A stretch of 64,000 nt of DNA. It comes from Basidiobolus meristosporus CBS 931.73 (taxonomy: Eukaryota; Basidiobolomycota; Basidiobolomycetes; Basidiobolales; Basidiobolaceae). The position numbers and the translations under genes were made by a program. The stretch is from NCBI GenBank assembly GCA_002104905.1, contig MCFE01000171.1, positions 1-64,000 on the forward strand, read 5' to 3'. The notes under the pieces are model-generated. The model was not told where the DNA came from, searched no databases, and worked only from the letters and a program-made list of their open reading frames with translations. This document shows positions 38,011-51,300 of this stretch, one piece after another (the stretch's first letter is position 1; every line of letters starts with the position of its first letter).

Positions 38011-40323
38011 ATGACCACTCCAGAGCAGGCAAATCCACCCACTGCTCCCTCTCCAACCAACACTGCACTAGCCCCGGGGCAAGAGGCCCCCAAGGAGCCT
38101 TCAAAGCCCGCTCGTCATAGACCTGTACTTTGTAAATTTTTCTCTACACCGTCTGGGTGCCGATCCGGCGAGCGCTGCCGTTATTCCCACACCATTGACG
38201 CAACAGGAAATCAGGCAAAGAGAAGCAATCCCCGGAGACGAACCCAAAACAAGAAAACAGCCCCCCCTCCTGAAAAAGAAGCTCAACCGCACAAGGACGA
38301 ACAAATCGATGGCCAGTCAAACACACAGAACGAGCCTTCTGACGAGGCTCACCCGGAGAAACAGGAGAAAAACGACTCGGGCGCTCCGCGACTAACCACC
38401 AGACAAACCGAGCTTGGCCAGATTCGACGCCGCTTCAAGGATTCGTACGTCCTCGAGCCTGCCTCGACTGAGGTCGCTCCCTGTTTCAGAATCAAACTTG
38501 TCCCGAGTGATCCAGAGTTTCCTTTTGAACTCGATTCACTAGAAATTAGAATATCTCTTCCCGAGAAGTATTACAATACGGAAGAGAACCTTAAGGAGGG
38601 GGTTCCACACTTCGAGGTGCTCAACAAGGAGATCCCGGAATCGCTGAAAAGGTAGCTGCCCCCCGTAACCTAAGGATTGGCCCATCCCATGTACTTAATA
38701 TATTCACGTTTCTAGGAGTGTTGTGGATTTTATGAAGAAGGATTCGGAACGTTTGCTGACTTGCCCACCTGCATTTCTTCGGGCTCGGGCTCGCTCCCAG
38801 AATGGAACCATCCAAATACTCAGGCCTATGCTAAACAAGCTCGATAGAGAGCTTGCCAATCTACTGATCGAGAAGCCAAAGGCCGTATCCCCACCACCTA
38901 AACCGAAACCCATCCCAGCACCAGTTGCCTCCGGGACAACCATCAAATTCGTGAAAAACGATACGCCCAAGCCTAATAATGCAGCAAGCGACAGAGTTCA
39001 AGAAGACCTGAACGATCTCTTTTCGCAATCCATGACAATATCGCAAAGAGAATCGGAAGATGAATTGGCCATATCCAACGTAACGAAAGAATTGCCGCTG
39101 TACCAGCCACGCGAAGCGGAGGAACCAGCTGACAAGCAGAATGACGTGGACTCCGAAAACAAAGAGGGTCGCTTTAGGAACTCGGGAACTACTGGATGCT
39201 ATGAGATCAAGGCCACCGACTTCCATATGGAAGGGGTTGCCTTGGCAGAGAGTATCCTACTGTCATTAAGTCTGAAGTGTGTGAAATGCACAACAGCAAC
39301 CAAGACTACCTGTACAGTCGACCTAGACCTGGTGCCTGGAAAGGAAGTGAGCAACACATGCACAAACGGAAAGTGTGGAGGCTTGCAGGTCACAGCTAAA
39401 TTCCAACCTGGTAAATATCGTTCTGGCCAACTGAATGTATACGCGATAATTCCAAGACGACTGAATTGATTTCCATTTTGCCAGGAATGCTTCATCCAAA
39501 CTCCGATATCCTTGGAACCATTGTCATCCACCCGCCTTACATCTTCCAACCATACGACCTACTTCCCTCTACCTACCGACTGACATGTAGCTCATGTCCA
39601 GTGCCGGATGATGATGACGAAACTCCTGCCAGCAATGGAATAACCGCGCGCAGATTGGCCCGGTCGAAGATATTCAATCAGCGGTGTCACACCTGTCATG
39701 AGAACAACGTCTTTTCTATTGACACCGTACGGTTCACCTCGGTTTCGGGCGATGTCAGGCCAAACCTAAAACTATCCGACACGGCGAAGGTTGGTCTTAA
39801 AAAGAAGAAGAAGAAGGAATTGGAAGAGCTGGGGCTGGCTCCTGGACAGCCGTTGCCGGACAAAGGAACGTGCAAACACTACAAGAAAAGTTATAGATGG
39901 CTCACCTTCCCTTGGTAAGTACCGTATGTCTGTTCGCCAAAGCGCTCTCTAATCCCCAACCAATCTCTTCAGCTGTGGCAAGTCCTACCCATGTGACCAG
40001 TGTCATGATGATAAAAGTGACCACGAAACCCAGGTATCTCTAACCATTCTGCCTGTACTCGATATTTTGACTGACCCATGATGTAGTTTGCGAACAGAAT
40101 GATCTGTGGCTATTGTTGCGCCTCCCAGTCATTCCATCCCTCACGTCCCTGCACAGCCTGCGGACGTACGCTTGCATCCTCCTCGGCCGCCAGCGGAGGA
40201 CATTGGGAAGGGGGAAAGGGGACGAGAGATCAAGCACGCATGAGCCGAAAAGATGCGCAGAAGTATCGTGGTCTAGGCAAAACAGTTAGTAATAAGGCTG
40301 AGCGAGTTGGCCAGAAAAAATAA
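38011..40323 (+). CDS. CCCH and CHY zinc-finger protein
   Basis: Five exons, 38011-38651, 38716-39410, 39485-39914, 39973-40033 and 40087-40323, all in frame (687 aa). The N-terminus holds a CCCH finger: CKFFSTPSGCRSGERCRYSH. A basic/disordered section follows. The middle contains a conserved cysteine-bearing region around KATDFHMEGVALAESILLSLSLKCVKC, then TCSSCP and RCHTCH pairs. The C-terminal CHY-type finger is clear: GTCKHYKKSYRWLTFPCCGKSYPCDQCHDDKSDHETQ, then ANRMICGYCCASQSF and CTACG. CHY fingers also occur in Hot13/CHYR proteins; a fused CCCH plus CHY layout is known from fungi. RNA-related function is plausible because of the CCCH finger. Confidence 0.8.
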
Positions 40324-40566
40324 ACCAATGGTTTGCTTCAACCACATCAAATCATGACCGTTGTACCAATTCCAATGTGGATCTTAGTTTACTGATAATA
40401 GATGTCCCATTTCCATCAAAGCAACTGCGTTCCTAATACATGTGCGATAGAATTACTTGGCTACCACCAGTTCCGGAAGTTAACATTTATTTATAGGGAT
40501 TAAATAGATCAAGAACTCTATTGAAGATTGGGTACAACGGATTATTGGCACGGAACAGAATGTCGC

Positions 40567-41444
40567 TTAAAGGCTCTTGGGCTTGGTTGGCAAACGTGTG
40601 GATCCGCCATTTCCCAGTATTGGCTCAACGATTCGATCGTGAAGAATCCAGATGAAATGGCCGAGCGAATGCATCCACCAATGTAGTACCTGGGGTAGTT
40701 CTCCATTTTTCTTCATGAAAACCCTCAAGAATATCATGGGGCCAAAGATTGGAATGAGGATCAAAGTGAAGAGGAACTTTCCGACCTTTTCACGCCAGTT
40801 CTTCGCCTCAAACGCCACCAAATCATCCAGATAGCTTTGGAACTCCGGGTCAAGCTCATGCTCCTTTGCCCCGGTTCTGATGATAGTCAGGTATCTCATT
40901 GAAGGTATGCTTGGTCGAGCACAGTGATCATGGGTGATAAGCGTATGTGCTTGGATCTTCTCGTTTGTGTAAGACACACACTCCACGATCCTATCCTGGT
41001 AACCAAACTCAGTACTTCCACCGCCTCCCTCGGTCAATTGAATCTGGCGGAAATCCTGTGCGGTGACTAGATGAGCAACACCGTGGACCACCGGGGCATC
41101 GTTTCTCTTGCTACGGGTCACTGGGTAGAACTTCGACTCGAGAGCATCTTCTGGGTTGTCGGAGAAAGCACGAACAGAGGCAAACCCGGGCTCAACGAAG
41201 GCCATACCAGGATGGTCGAAGGAGAGGAAGTAGCCAGGGACACGGACAGGAACCGACTTGATGGGTTTCACCAGGCGACGCCCGGTTAACACCGCTTTAC
41301 TCATGTTGGAGCCATAGGCTGCACAAAGCAAGAAAAGTCTCGATTAGTATAGCTCAGAGAAAACAGCCAGCTGACCAAACCAAACCAACCCAAATACCAC
41401 ACGGAGTTGGGCACCTGCTCTTCCAAGCTTTCTGTTACTGCCAT
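40567..41444 (-). CDS. gamma-glutamylcyclotransferase-like protein with a membrane segment
   Basis: Two exons, 41444-41390 and 41318-40567, join at the family motif WYLAYGSNMS; the donor is gttggt (268 aa). The GGCT fold is shown by AYGSNM, KPIKSVPVRVPGYFLSFDHPGMAFVEPGFASV, VVHGVAHLVTAQDF and YTNEKIQAHTLI. A C-terminal helix-rich section (LDDLVAFEAKNWREKVGKFLFTLILIPIFGPMIFLRVFM) contains one transmembrane segment, and the chain ends in a short lysine-rich tail. That gives a membrane-tethered cyclotransferase-fold protein, as in some fungal GGCT-like proteins of unknown substrate. I see no other domain. It is divergent from eL34. Confidence 0.75.
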
Positions 41445-42089
41445 TTGTATGTGGATTCTTAATCAGTTGATGACCTAATACAGAGTTTATAAGAAAAAGG
41501 CGGACCTATCAGCTGCCCAAATATTAATAATCACCACAACATCGTTCCTTCAGTTTCCCCATCAATTGTATTTAAGAATCCCACAATAATCCACAATTAT
41601 CCAAATGGAATGGTCGGCCAATATGCCATAAACAGAAGAGTAATCTTGCGCCATTGAGAAACCGTCCGCAATCATGCTAGGGATTATCTAGATAGCAGCA
41701 ACAGCATGCTCACCAAGTAAAAGCCCTTCGGAGATTCGATCAGTTCCGTTTTTCCTTCCTGACTCATTGATGAGTAGGTTTGGTTTAAACTAAGTAGGTT
41801 CAGGGCACATTGACTAATTGTGAACCGGCCCCAGGCAAAACTGGGCCTAATTTCGGAAATAAAACTGCATCGTCAAGATCCTGGGCCAACCAATCAGAGT
41901 CGCGAATGGTAAGAAAATTGAGAGAAAGGGAAGGGACATACAAAAGAGTAAGTGGTATGATATGTGGCTCTTCCTTTTGCCTACATCCAGTTGAAGAACT
42001 CAACGAGGTTGGTATCTTCATCCATCAAGAATAAACGCCTTATACCTTCGCGACACTAACCATCCATCCATCTAGTATTAACTGTCGCA
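41445..42089. other. divergent promoter of GGCT-like and eL34 genes
   Basis: No gene. A TGACTCA-like site (41759) and AT-rich sequence are present. Confidence 0.4.
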
Positions 42090-42487
42090 ATGGCTCAACG
42101 TGTCACCTATCGTCGTCGTCTCTCCTACAACACCAAGTCCAACCGTGTTCGTATTGTCAAGACTCCTGGTGGCAAGCTTACTTACTTGCACGAGAAGAAA
42201 CCTGGCAGTGCTCCTCGTTGCGGTGACTGTGGTAGCGCTCTCGCTGGTGTAAGTTGACTGTGGACATGTAGTATCTCAAGGAGACCGTTCTAATGTCTAT
42301 CTCACAGGTCCCTGCTCTCCGTCCTCGTGAGTACGCCCGTATCTCCAAGCGCCAAAAGACTGTCCAACGTGCCTACGGTGGTAGCCGTTGCGGTCACTGT
42401 GTTCGTGAACGTATTGTTCGTGCTTTCCTTATTGAAGAACAAAAGATCGTTAAGAAGGTTATCAAGTCTCAATCTGGAAAGAACTAA
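42090..42487 (+). CDS. RPL34: 60S ribosomal protein eL34
   Basis: 112 aa from two exons, 42090-42248 and 42308-42487. The start is ATG in gcaATGGCTCAACG. The sequence [37 protein letters not shown] has the eL34 N-terminus. Zinc-like cysteine pairs follow ([35 protein letters not shown]). An intron lies after AG in codon phase 0. Codon bias is high. A poly(A)-signal-like aataaa lies after the stop (42526). Confidence 0.96.
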
Positions 42488-42931
42488 ATACCTAGATTAC
42501 CCGCTGAACTATACTTTGTTTGTTCAATAAACTCTACAACATCCTACATGCTCTGTCTTCTCTATTCTTATTGCCTACCGGCCCAGATAGGCAATGCCCA
42601 AGTTTTTTGACCAGACCTGCTCTTTCTACCAAATCCCATGGTCGGACAAGTGCGTATGTTGCCAGGAATTCAGGTATCAGCAATCGAGACTTGGGTGGAA
42701 TCACATACATCAGCTAGTGATTGGAGAAATTTTTTCTGTCGGGCCTGAGTAACATGATCCATTTAAATAGCGAAATCCAGCGCTGGTGAACCTTCCCCCA
42801 CTCCGGCTTTCTAGTAAGTAATTTGCGGTATATGCGGATTCACGAGGGTACATCCAGCTAACCGCTCTTCTCTCGCAGGTCTTTAAACTCCAGTACACGG
42901 AACCCCTTGAACACTACTCTTATACCTCAAG
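42488..42931. other. intergenic, P0 promoter
   Basis: Short spacer between two ribosomal-protein genes. No gene supported. Confidence 0.5.
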
Positions 42932-43864
42932 ATGTCAAAGGGAGAAAAGAAAACTCAATACTTCAAGAAGCTTCAGAACCTTTTGGAGACCTACAACTCC
43001 ATCTTCATTGTCACCGTCGACAATGTCGGTTCCAACCAGATGCACCAAATTCGTCAAATGATCCGTGGCGAAGGTGTCATCCTCATGGGAAAGAACACCA
43101 TGGTCCGTCGTGCCTTGAAGGTCCTCCTCGATGTTAACCCCAACTACGAGAAGTTGCTTCCTTTTGTCAAGGGCAACGTTGGTTTCGTTTTCACCAACTG
43201 CGACCTCAAGGACATCCGTACCAAGATTCTTTCCAACCGTGTCGCTGCCCCCGCCAAGGCTGGTGCTCTTGCTCCCGTTGATGTTGTCATTCCTGCTGGC
43301 AACACTGGTATGGAGCCCGGTAAGACCTCCTTCTTCCAGGCTCTTGGTGTCCCCACCAAGATTACCCGTGGTACCATTGAAATCATCAACGATGTTCACC
43401 TCGTAAAGAGCGGATCCAAGGTCGGTCCTTCCGAGGCCACCCTTCTCAACATGTTGAACATCTCTCCCTTCACCTACGGTATGGATGTTGTTCAAGTCTA
43501 CGATAATGGAACCTGCTTCAGCTCGGAGGTTCTTGACATCACCGATGAGGCTCTTATGGAGCACTTCATGTCCGGTGTCCAAAATGTTGCCGCTCTGTCC
43601 CTTCAAATTGGATTCCCCACCGTGGCCTCTGTTCCCCATCTCCTCATCAACAACTACAAGAACCTTTTGGCTATCTCCGTCGCCACCGAGTATACCTTCG
43701 ATGGCTCTGAGAAGATCAAGGCCTACCTTGCCGATCCTTCCGCTTTCGCGGTTGCCGCCCCCGTTGCCTCCGGTAACGCCACTTCTGAAGCAGCCCCAGC
43801 TGCTGCTCAAGAGGAAGCTGCCGAGGAGTCCGACGATGATATGGGCTTCGGTCTTTTCGATTAA
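42932..43864 (+). CDS. RPP0: 60S acidic ribosomal protein P0 (uL10)
   Basis: Single-exon 310-aa stalk base protein. [41 protein letters not shown] is the uL10 N-terminus. [15 protein letters not shown], a [18 protein letters not shown] loop and [31 protein letters not shown] follow. The C-terminal tail is Ala-rich and ends [12 protein letters not shown], the universal acidic stalk peptide. Very strong codon bias. Cytosolic ribosome, recruiting P1/P2 and elongation factors. Confidence 0.97.
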   Translation: MSKGEKKTQYFKKLQNLLETYNSIFIVTVDNVGSNQMHQIRQMIRGEGVILMGKNTMVRRALKVLLDVNPNYEKLLPFVKGNVGFVFTNCDLKDIRTKILSNRVAAPAKAGALAPVDVVIPAGNTGMEPGKTSFFQALGVPTKITRGTIEIINDVHLVKSGSKVGPSEATLLNMLNISPFTYGMDVVQVYDNGTCFSSEVLDITDEALMEHFMSGVQNVAALSLQIGFPTVASVPHLLINNYKNLLAISVATEYTFDGSEKIKAYLADPSAFAVAAPVASGNATSEAAPAAAQEEAAEESDDDMGFGLFD

Positions 43865-44419
43865 GTGAAACCAAATTGCACTATCCTTGGTGAAGATAGC
43901 CTTGTATAGTAGTCATGTTCAAATAAAGTTCATTAATCGATCAAATGAAGCGAGATTCATTTTCCCTAATCCATCACTGTAGTGGTTGACTACGGAATCA
44001 ATGGCCCAACGGAAGTGGAGGGTGCGGATTCCCGGGCGGTTTGCAACCTCGCCAAGAGTTGCTTATTTCTGTCTGGAAAGATCCATTTTGAAATGGGATG
44101 TTTTTAAGTTCCACGAATGATCGGGATTCACCAATGATTTATGCATCCGTCCGGGGATGACGTAAGAGCATTGGGTTCCGCACTTGGCATCCATACGAAC
44201 CACACCAAGTGACACAGGCTTTATCTTTCTAAAAATATATACAATCAACAATGACGATTATATACTTCATTCGAGCTGTTGATCGCCCTGGTGGTATACA
44301 TAGCACTATGACTAGATTTGGCAGATGTCATATCAGGGGTTTAGTATAAAAGTGATCTGCGCACCGTAGGTTGGACTTGTATACCTCCTCTCAAGCTTTC
44401 TTAATTCAATCCTTTCATA
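43865..44419. other. intergenic, TVP18 promoter
   Basis: Poly(A)-like aataaa (43921) follows P0. A TGACGTAA-type CRE-like site is at 44157, and TATAAAA at 44345-44351 lies 75 bp before the TVP18 start. No gene. Confidence 0.5.
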
Positions 44420-45099
44420 ATGGGTTTCGCAGATGAAATCAAGTCCGGCAGCTTCTCCATTTACGGACAATGGTAACCACACCACCTCTGAATCCCTTGC
44501 TCGTAATACCGCTTCTAACCACTTATCGTTACGTTCGCCAACAGGTCTGCCATTATCGCTGCCATATGTGGGTATTCTTTCCATGATCATTTGTGCGCAC
44601 GGAAGTTCCTGACCGCGTTTGACATATAGGTTTAATTATTTTCGGGATCATCTCGTTCACTCATGTCGTGGTATTTGCTATCCTGGGATTGTAAGTGAAC
44701 CTCTACCTATTCCTGCTCCAAAGCCGGTCGAACTCACCCGCTCTCTAGCATCTTCGCCGCGTGCATCCTCATCGTCGAGATACCATTCTGTGGTATGATC
44801 ATCCCTAAGAGTTCCGCCGTCCTTGACCGACTTTCCAGCAACATGATGCGCGCAATTCTGTACCTTGTGTAAGTGCTGTGAAATTCTCCCCACGTAGTCT
44901 GGTGACTAACTGTTGTTTCAATACCAGCTTTGCCATCGTTATCTGGGTGTCCATCGCACAGAAGTTCACCACCCTCTTCCTCGGTGCCTTGTTCCTCACA
45001 TTCTCCGTGCTGTTCTACGGAATCGCCCATCTTCGTGGCCAAGAGAGATCCGCCAGTGTTTTGACCGGTGGTTCCGGGGTGCACGCATACCCAGTCTAA
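44420..45099 (+). CDS. TVP18: Golgi membrane protein TVP18
   Basis: Small Golgi/late-Golgi vesicle protein with four hydrophobic segments. Five exons (first 44420 onward; last ending TAA 45099) join in frame. The start MGFADEIKSGSFSIYGQW is the family opening. It then reads SAIIAAICLIIFGIISFTHVVVFAILGF, IFAACILIVEIPFCGMIIP, SSNMMRAILYLVFAIVIWVSI and FLGALFLTFSVLFYGIAHLRGQ, ending LTGGSGVHAYPV. Introns follow canonical gtaac/gtgggt/gtaagt donors. Weakly related to the Flower channel family. The role in yeast is in vesicular transport and is not well defined. Confidence 0.93.
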
Positions 45100-45375
45100 A
45101 CTGGAAGATATTAAGTTTAGTTGTATTATCCACCTAATTCCATCTCCCGTCTTCTCGTGTAGATTTTGGTATTCTTTTGATCACCCTGCATGTGTTGCAT
45201 AATGTTTAATAAATTCTCGGGGTTTTTTCTCCCAACATAACATTTTCCCGACTTCATCCACGTGAAAACGAGATGTTTCTTTTCATTAAACCATTGCTGG
45301 GACCTCATATAATACTTTTATGGGAATATTTATTGGTTGAATTAAAAGTACAAGAGTGGAGATGTTCGGTCTTTC

Positions 45376-48300
45376 CTACTCCTCGATCAGCTGCTTGCTT
45401 TCCAAATATATGTCAAGTATGTCTCGCCCTTCATCTTCTTCAAGGGATTGTTGAGCCTGGACGGTCCATTTCTTGTAATACCACTGGACCAGCTCCCTTG
45501 CCTTGCTCTCTTGGTTCATCTCCAATGTGGCGAGTACCAGGTTTTCCAGCTGATCTGTATCGATCAAATACCCGATAAATGGCTTGAGGTGTTTGGAGTG
45601 AAGGAGCATCTCATAGCTATGTTCGTCCTCAATTCGGTCATAAACGACATGGATCACTGGCGTCTTGTTGATGCAATAAGATACCTGCTCTAGATGTCCC
45701 TTGCTTAATTCTGGGTTGAGGCGGTCCAGTAAAGTCACAAGATCCTTGAGAGGGACTTGATCAACCAGAGTCCGGATTTTCTCTTTGACTGGCTTAACCA
45801 TAGGGAGTGCACAATATGCACTAAGTACCAACTCGGGCGCTCCAAGTTGATCGAAGAGTTGGAAGAATGTCGGAAGATCCAACTCGAGGAAGAATGGGCA
45901 TTTCTGCAATAACAGGATTGCTTGGTTTTTGGTGGATTCTAGTTCGGGTGAGGGTTCCTTGGTCCTTTGGCTCGATTTCAAGACCGACTCGAAGCATCCT
46001 TTCAGCACATCATTCCAGAGTTGGGGAAGGCTGGGCATTTGGGACAATTCAGGCACCAAACTTACGTATTCAATGATCCCCAGAAGATAGTTGTACAGTC
46101 GGAATTTGATCAGCTTGTGTAGGGCGCTTTCCCATAGCGCCATATCGTGAATCTTATAATCCACGCACAAGTTGCACACGAGCTGGACTACCTTCGGTTC
46201 TTCCGAGTGTTTAACCCAAAGTGACCGGGCGAACGCTTCTTTATCGCAAGCGTTGAACTCCTTGAGAGTCTGGGAAATGCGCAGGTCTTCAAAGTCGGCA
46301 AGGTAAAGAAGCATTTGCAAGTAAGCACGTACTTCTTGATAGTTATGAACCCTTGCGATTTCTTGTGGGCTAGCTAACTGGAACAGTACACTCAGTGATC
46401 GTACACGGGTTAATGTGGTGACTTTTTGAGTGGACTTCTGCTGATAAGCAAAATTCAACAAAAAGCCAATGTTGGATTCCACAACACCACACTGTAGCAG
46501 ATACAGTATTCTCATTTGCAGAGAAATTTCTGCTCGTGAGTTCATATTGGAATTGGCCTGAATACGCATCGACGGAAGGCAGATCTCAACTTCGTCAGCT
46601 TGGAGTTCAAGATCTTGCGTTAACCATGTGGTGAGAAGGTATTGGCGTACTTTGTCAATATCCAGTGAGTGTCTGACAGCAATTTCACTAGTCAAGTGAT
46701 GAACGTCGATCGAGTCTTTGTTTGCCAGTGCTTCCTCGCTTTGTTGCGCATACAATTGGCAAATTAGCTCCAATGGCTGAGGAACGAGATGAAGGAAGCT
46801 AGTGAGCTTAACCGATCTTAGCTGGTGCTCTGTCTCCGTTCTGGCTAAAGAGTCCTTTAATCTTCCTAAGGCAACAGAGGCACGTTCTTCAAGAAGCTTG
46901 GTTTCTTCATTTTCAGCGCCTGAATTGATCTTTTGAAGCCACTTATCCGAAAGATGAACGGCTGTCTTGAGAGCCTGTATTTTGTCGACACCACAAGCGA
47001 ATCCATCAGCAACGTATTTGGCTGAACTGATGGCCAACTCGGTATCTCTAATCTTGAGTATTAGACCCTTGAAGTCGGTAAACTTGAGTTTGGTATAGCC
47101 CTCTGCCGGTTCTGATTCACCATCACCCTTGGCTAGCTTGAGCTTGGCTAAAAGGTTGTCTATGACGGAGCCATAGAATTGGTCAGGATGAATTCCTAGC
47201 GGGAGGGTAAGAGGCAGAAGTTTCGGAATGGTTTCTTCAGTTAGCTCGTATTTCAGAATCTTCCAAGGTTCTTCTATAATGGTGTGGAAAGGCACTCTGC
47301 GTAAGCACAATGGGAACCGTTTGCGTAGCTCGGGTATATCCTCAGGTACTAAGGCAATTTCTGCTCCGTCAATGATACGAACAGCATCTGAAAGCTCATC
47401 CAGAGCGGGCGTAGATAAACGAGTGTAGTTCATCAGAATGTCCAGTATGGTAATTGCAGTCTTGGAGTCGGCGTGATCTGGCAGTAGTTGAATAATCTGT
47501 TGAAAGATGAATTGAAGACGCTCATAATCATAAGGAGAGACCCGAGGTACACATTGGGAGATAAGCAAGTGAAGCAACTTCTCCTTGTTAACAATGTCAT
47601 CCACAACACCAACAACCTGGCTCTGGTAGCTCTCCTCTGGGCCGCATAGGATCAACTTGCGTACGTATTCAAGGTACGAGTAATCATCTTCAAGGTCATA
47701 AGCTCTACCGAACTCAAGTACCGTTAAGATATCCAGGTTTGTTTTCTCCATTAACAGAGGAACTAGTTTCCTTTGATACTCACTATGCTTGCTAGCTCTG
47801 AATTGAGCGTCGTCAAATGGAATATCAAGGATTTTAAGTTGATGCCACCAGCGTGCATTAGCTCCAAGCTGTTTGCAATTAACGTAGAAACCACGTTGCT
47901 CCCATACTGTAGCGCATCCAATACCAATAGCAGCGAACTTGATCAATCGATGGTAATCAGAACCTACAGTGGCTAGGCCAGCTTTGTAGGCCGTGAATGC
48001 TTGTTCTAGTGGCAATGAAATGGTATATCCCAATGCCAAGAGATTGTCAATATATCTTGAGCTGAGAACCTTTTGCACGCAGATTTCCAAGATTGCATTG
48101 TAGCGAGAGGTATCCAGGTCTTCGATGTTGATATCAGCCTCAAAACCAAGGATTCTGCGAAGGGTTTGCTCCTGGGAGCGCTGGATCACGCTCAAAGAGG
48201 TCTGATAATTGCGGTTATCCTGTAGGTAGTCACCGAGTTTCTTCGCACTAACGTCGTACGAGTTGGAATCATCAATGGATTTGGATTTTCCAGCGCTGCC

Positions 48301-51300
48301 ATTCCGAGGCCGGGTTTCATGCACGCTCTTGCAACAATCGAGCACGAACGAGGTGGCATAGCTCATGGCTTCCTCGGTCTTCAACACTAGACCAGTTTCA
48401 AAATAATGCTCTTGGAAAAGATCATCAGCGAATCGATCATCAGAAACAAATGGTTCTTCTTGTTCTTCTTCGTCTATATTTGCGGATATAAACATGTTAA
48501 CAGAAGAACTCGAGCCACCAGCACTACTAGTGGTGACAGTGGCCTGTGGATTAAGAGTCATCTTCCCAACTTGACGAACTAGAGAGCCATAATCCCCATT
48601 TTCAGTTTGAGCAAAAATGGAATGCTGTAGCTCGAACGAAGTGAATTGATCGAGGCACTGAGATAATGACTCATCAGTGCATAGCAGGGTTGCTTGTTGA
48701 GCGAGTTGCTGAATTTTCAACGAGAGGGCGACGTTGGTATTTCCGAAGCCATTGGTTTGGAATACATCTGCACTATGTTCATTGGCATACTTCGTTACCA
48801 GATAAGCAATCTTGCGAAGGAATTCTGCAGTCGAGTTGTCGGGATGCTTATCGTACATTTCTTTGCAAATCAGGAACGTTGTACGCAAATCGCCGTGGGA
48901 TGCCGCTTCTTCAGCAAGGATACCCTTAAGCTCGTGGCGAGTTATGCCCAAAAGGTCGGATAGTCGGAATACGGCAGTTTGAACGTTGTGAGAAGTTTTT
49001 TGCTTGGCATGGGAAGCTGGTCCTTGCTTGCCCTTACCTTTGCTAGGAGGCTGCGAACAGATTTTTTCGATAACTGAGCGGGCAATCTGATGCTTAGCCC
49101 CTTCCTTCTGCAACTCCTCGATAGTCAAAATAATCTCATATTCTTTAAACAAGGTTGCCAGGCAATGAATTTGCTGCGCATTGGATAGATATGCTTCGTA
49201 AGCCTGAGCGGTACAAAACTCCTTCAAGGATGAATGATTGTTCAAGAACTTGGTGATGACGACTGCGGCTTCTATGGCCCATTTAAAAGTATCCACAGCA
49301 TCATTGGAGTAATGATCATTTTCTTTGAATTCTCGAGTACTTTCTATAATCTCGATAAGCCAGACTAGTGCCTCCTGACTAGCGCGATAGGCAATCAATT
49401 GCGGGTTGTCGGATCCTGGCTTGGATTCTTGATCCACTAGGCCGTCCAGGAGATCCAGTATGCGGTCAAACTTCTTGGCAGAGCAAAGATTTTGGATTCG
49501 GAGAACGTAGGCTTGGAGTTCGTTCAGGTGATGATACGCATGAACTACTTGCAAAGCGTCATCCATTGCAGTTTCGACATCAACCTGTGCAGCAATATAT
49601 GACACAAGTCCTTTTGCAAGGGCCAGATCAGAAATATTGAACACCTTGATACCGTATCTCAATAGCATGCTCTTGAGTTGCATTAATCTGTATTGTTCAC
49701 GTAGCTCTTCGGTACGTCTCAAGGTAGGGCCATCAAGAGACTTTAAAATGACTTGATCAATAGTCTCACTCCAAGGGACCGGGGTACGTCGCATCAACTC
49801 CAATACGACATCTAAACGAGATTCTGCGCTTGCAATACATTCAAGTATGCTGAGAACACGAATTTCCCAAGGCGCGTTGGAAATAGTTTTCCCAATACCC
49901 GCGCCATTGTCCATAACTTCCATGCAATACTCCACTAATAGATCGTCACTGGAGAGCTCATTCTTTTCGGCGTATGGCTTGAAGTGTTTTTCTATAGTAT
50001 CAGCGAGGAGTTCCGGAGCAGCAACACGGTCAAGAAGCTCCATTGCAATACTGCTTGGAGATTCCTGACTGTATTCAGACAACGAAAGCCTGAAGTCGTG
50101 CTTATCCCAGAGATAGACCAGATCCTCTAGCTGTTTTCGTAAGGTTGACGCTGCATTACTACTGCTAGCCCCTTCAGCTCCAAAAGTAGAGTGGCTTGCT
50201 GTACTGGCTAGATAAATGGTGCTTTCGACATAACGAGCTGGTGTTGCTGGAGTACTAAACAGTATGTTTTTAGACTGTGCTTCAACATGAATGTCATTGG
50301 TAGAGCTGCTCTGGTTCTCTAAAAGACGAATGACTTCCAGAGCGTTATGCGGCTTCTTTTCCTTGAGTTCCAAAAGGCGGGCTCTCTGTTCAATCCACGT
50401 TGCAAGTTTAACTCTATCTTCCATTCTTTGGATGGGCATCATTATTTCGTTTCGAATCCAGGAAATAAATTCCGAAGCAGGCGTGTTATCGGGCATATTG
50501 CACAAAATTTCATCAACATGCTCGACTAGTTTTTCATCGATATGATGTCGCCGCCATATCACCATGGCCTGCTTGATTCTACCTTTGGCAACGAGGTTAC
50601 GAGCTACTTCGACCATATTGGAGGTACGGAAAGCCTGCCAATCCTTTCCGTTGAAACTTTGAGTCTCGATACCACGAGGTGTCTCATGTGTGATGAAGCC
50701 AATTAATTGCCAGGTACCCAGGCGTCTGAAGGCTTGATGCACATTGAAGACTGATACGGACGAGGCTGTGGTGGCTTTTTTGGATTCAATCGCATAAACC
50801 AGTGACCGAGCATAAGCCAAGAGCTTGTAGGTGTTCTGGTAATTTGGGAACACTATTTGTAGGGCGAAGTCAATCACAAAAGCGTCGTCCTCGATTTTAG
50901 ACAGATCATGGATGAGGGTATCGACGTTTAAACCCGACACAAACCCATCAATGTTTTGACCAGAAGCATTAAACGACTCGTTCAGAATGTTGGTAAGCTT
51001 GGCTTTGAGTGCTACTTGCAGATCCAAACCATACTGCTCTGCAAATGCCTCAGCCTCTGTATACTTCCGGTTGAGGATTAATTGCTGGAAGCGGGTTAGA
51101 GGAAGCGTCTCTGACAGGGATCGTACGAACATATGAGAGATACTGCATGGTGAAAATCGTAATTTAGAAACATGACCACGTCAATATATCCGGTAAACAC
51201 CTACCTCTCCGCTCCATCACCGGCGGCTTCCAGGACTCCCTCAATAAAATAAATTGAATCGCTACAATTCTTTCACCATAGCCCAAAATTAGTTCCCATT

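Noticed and set aside
42935-43810. 291-codon frame antisense to P0
   Set aside because: Mirror of a biased gene; composition is not protein-like.
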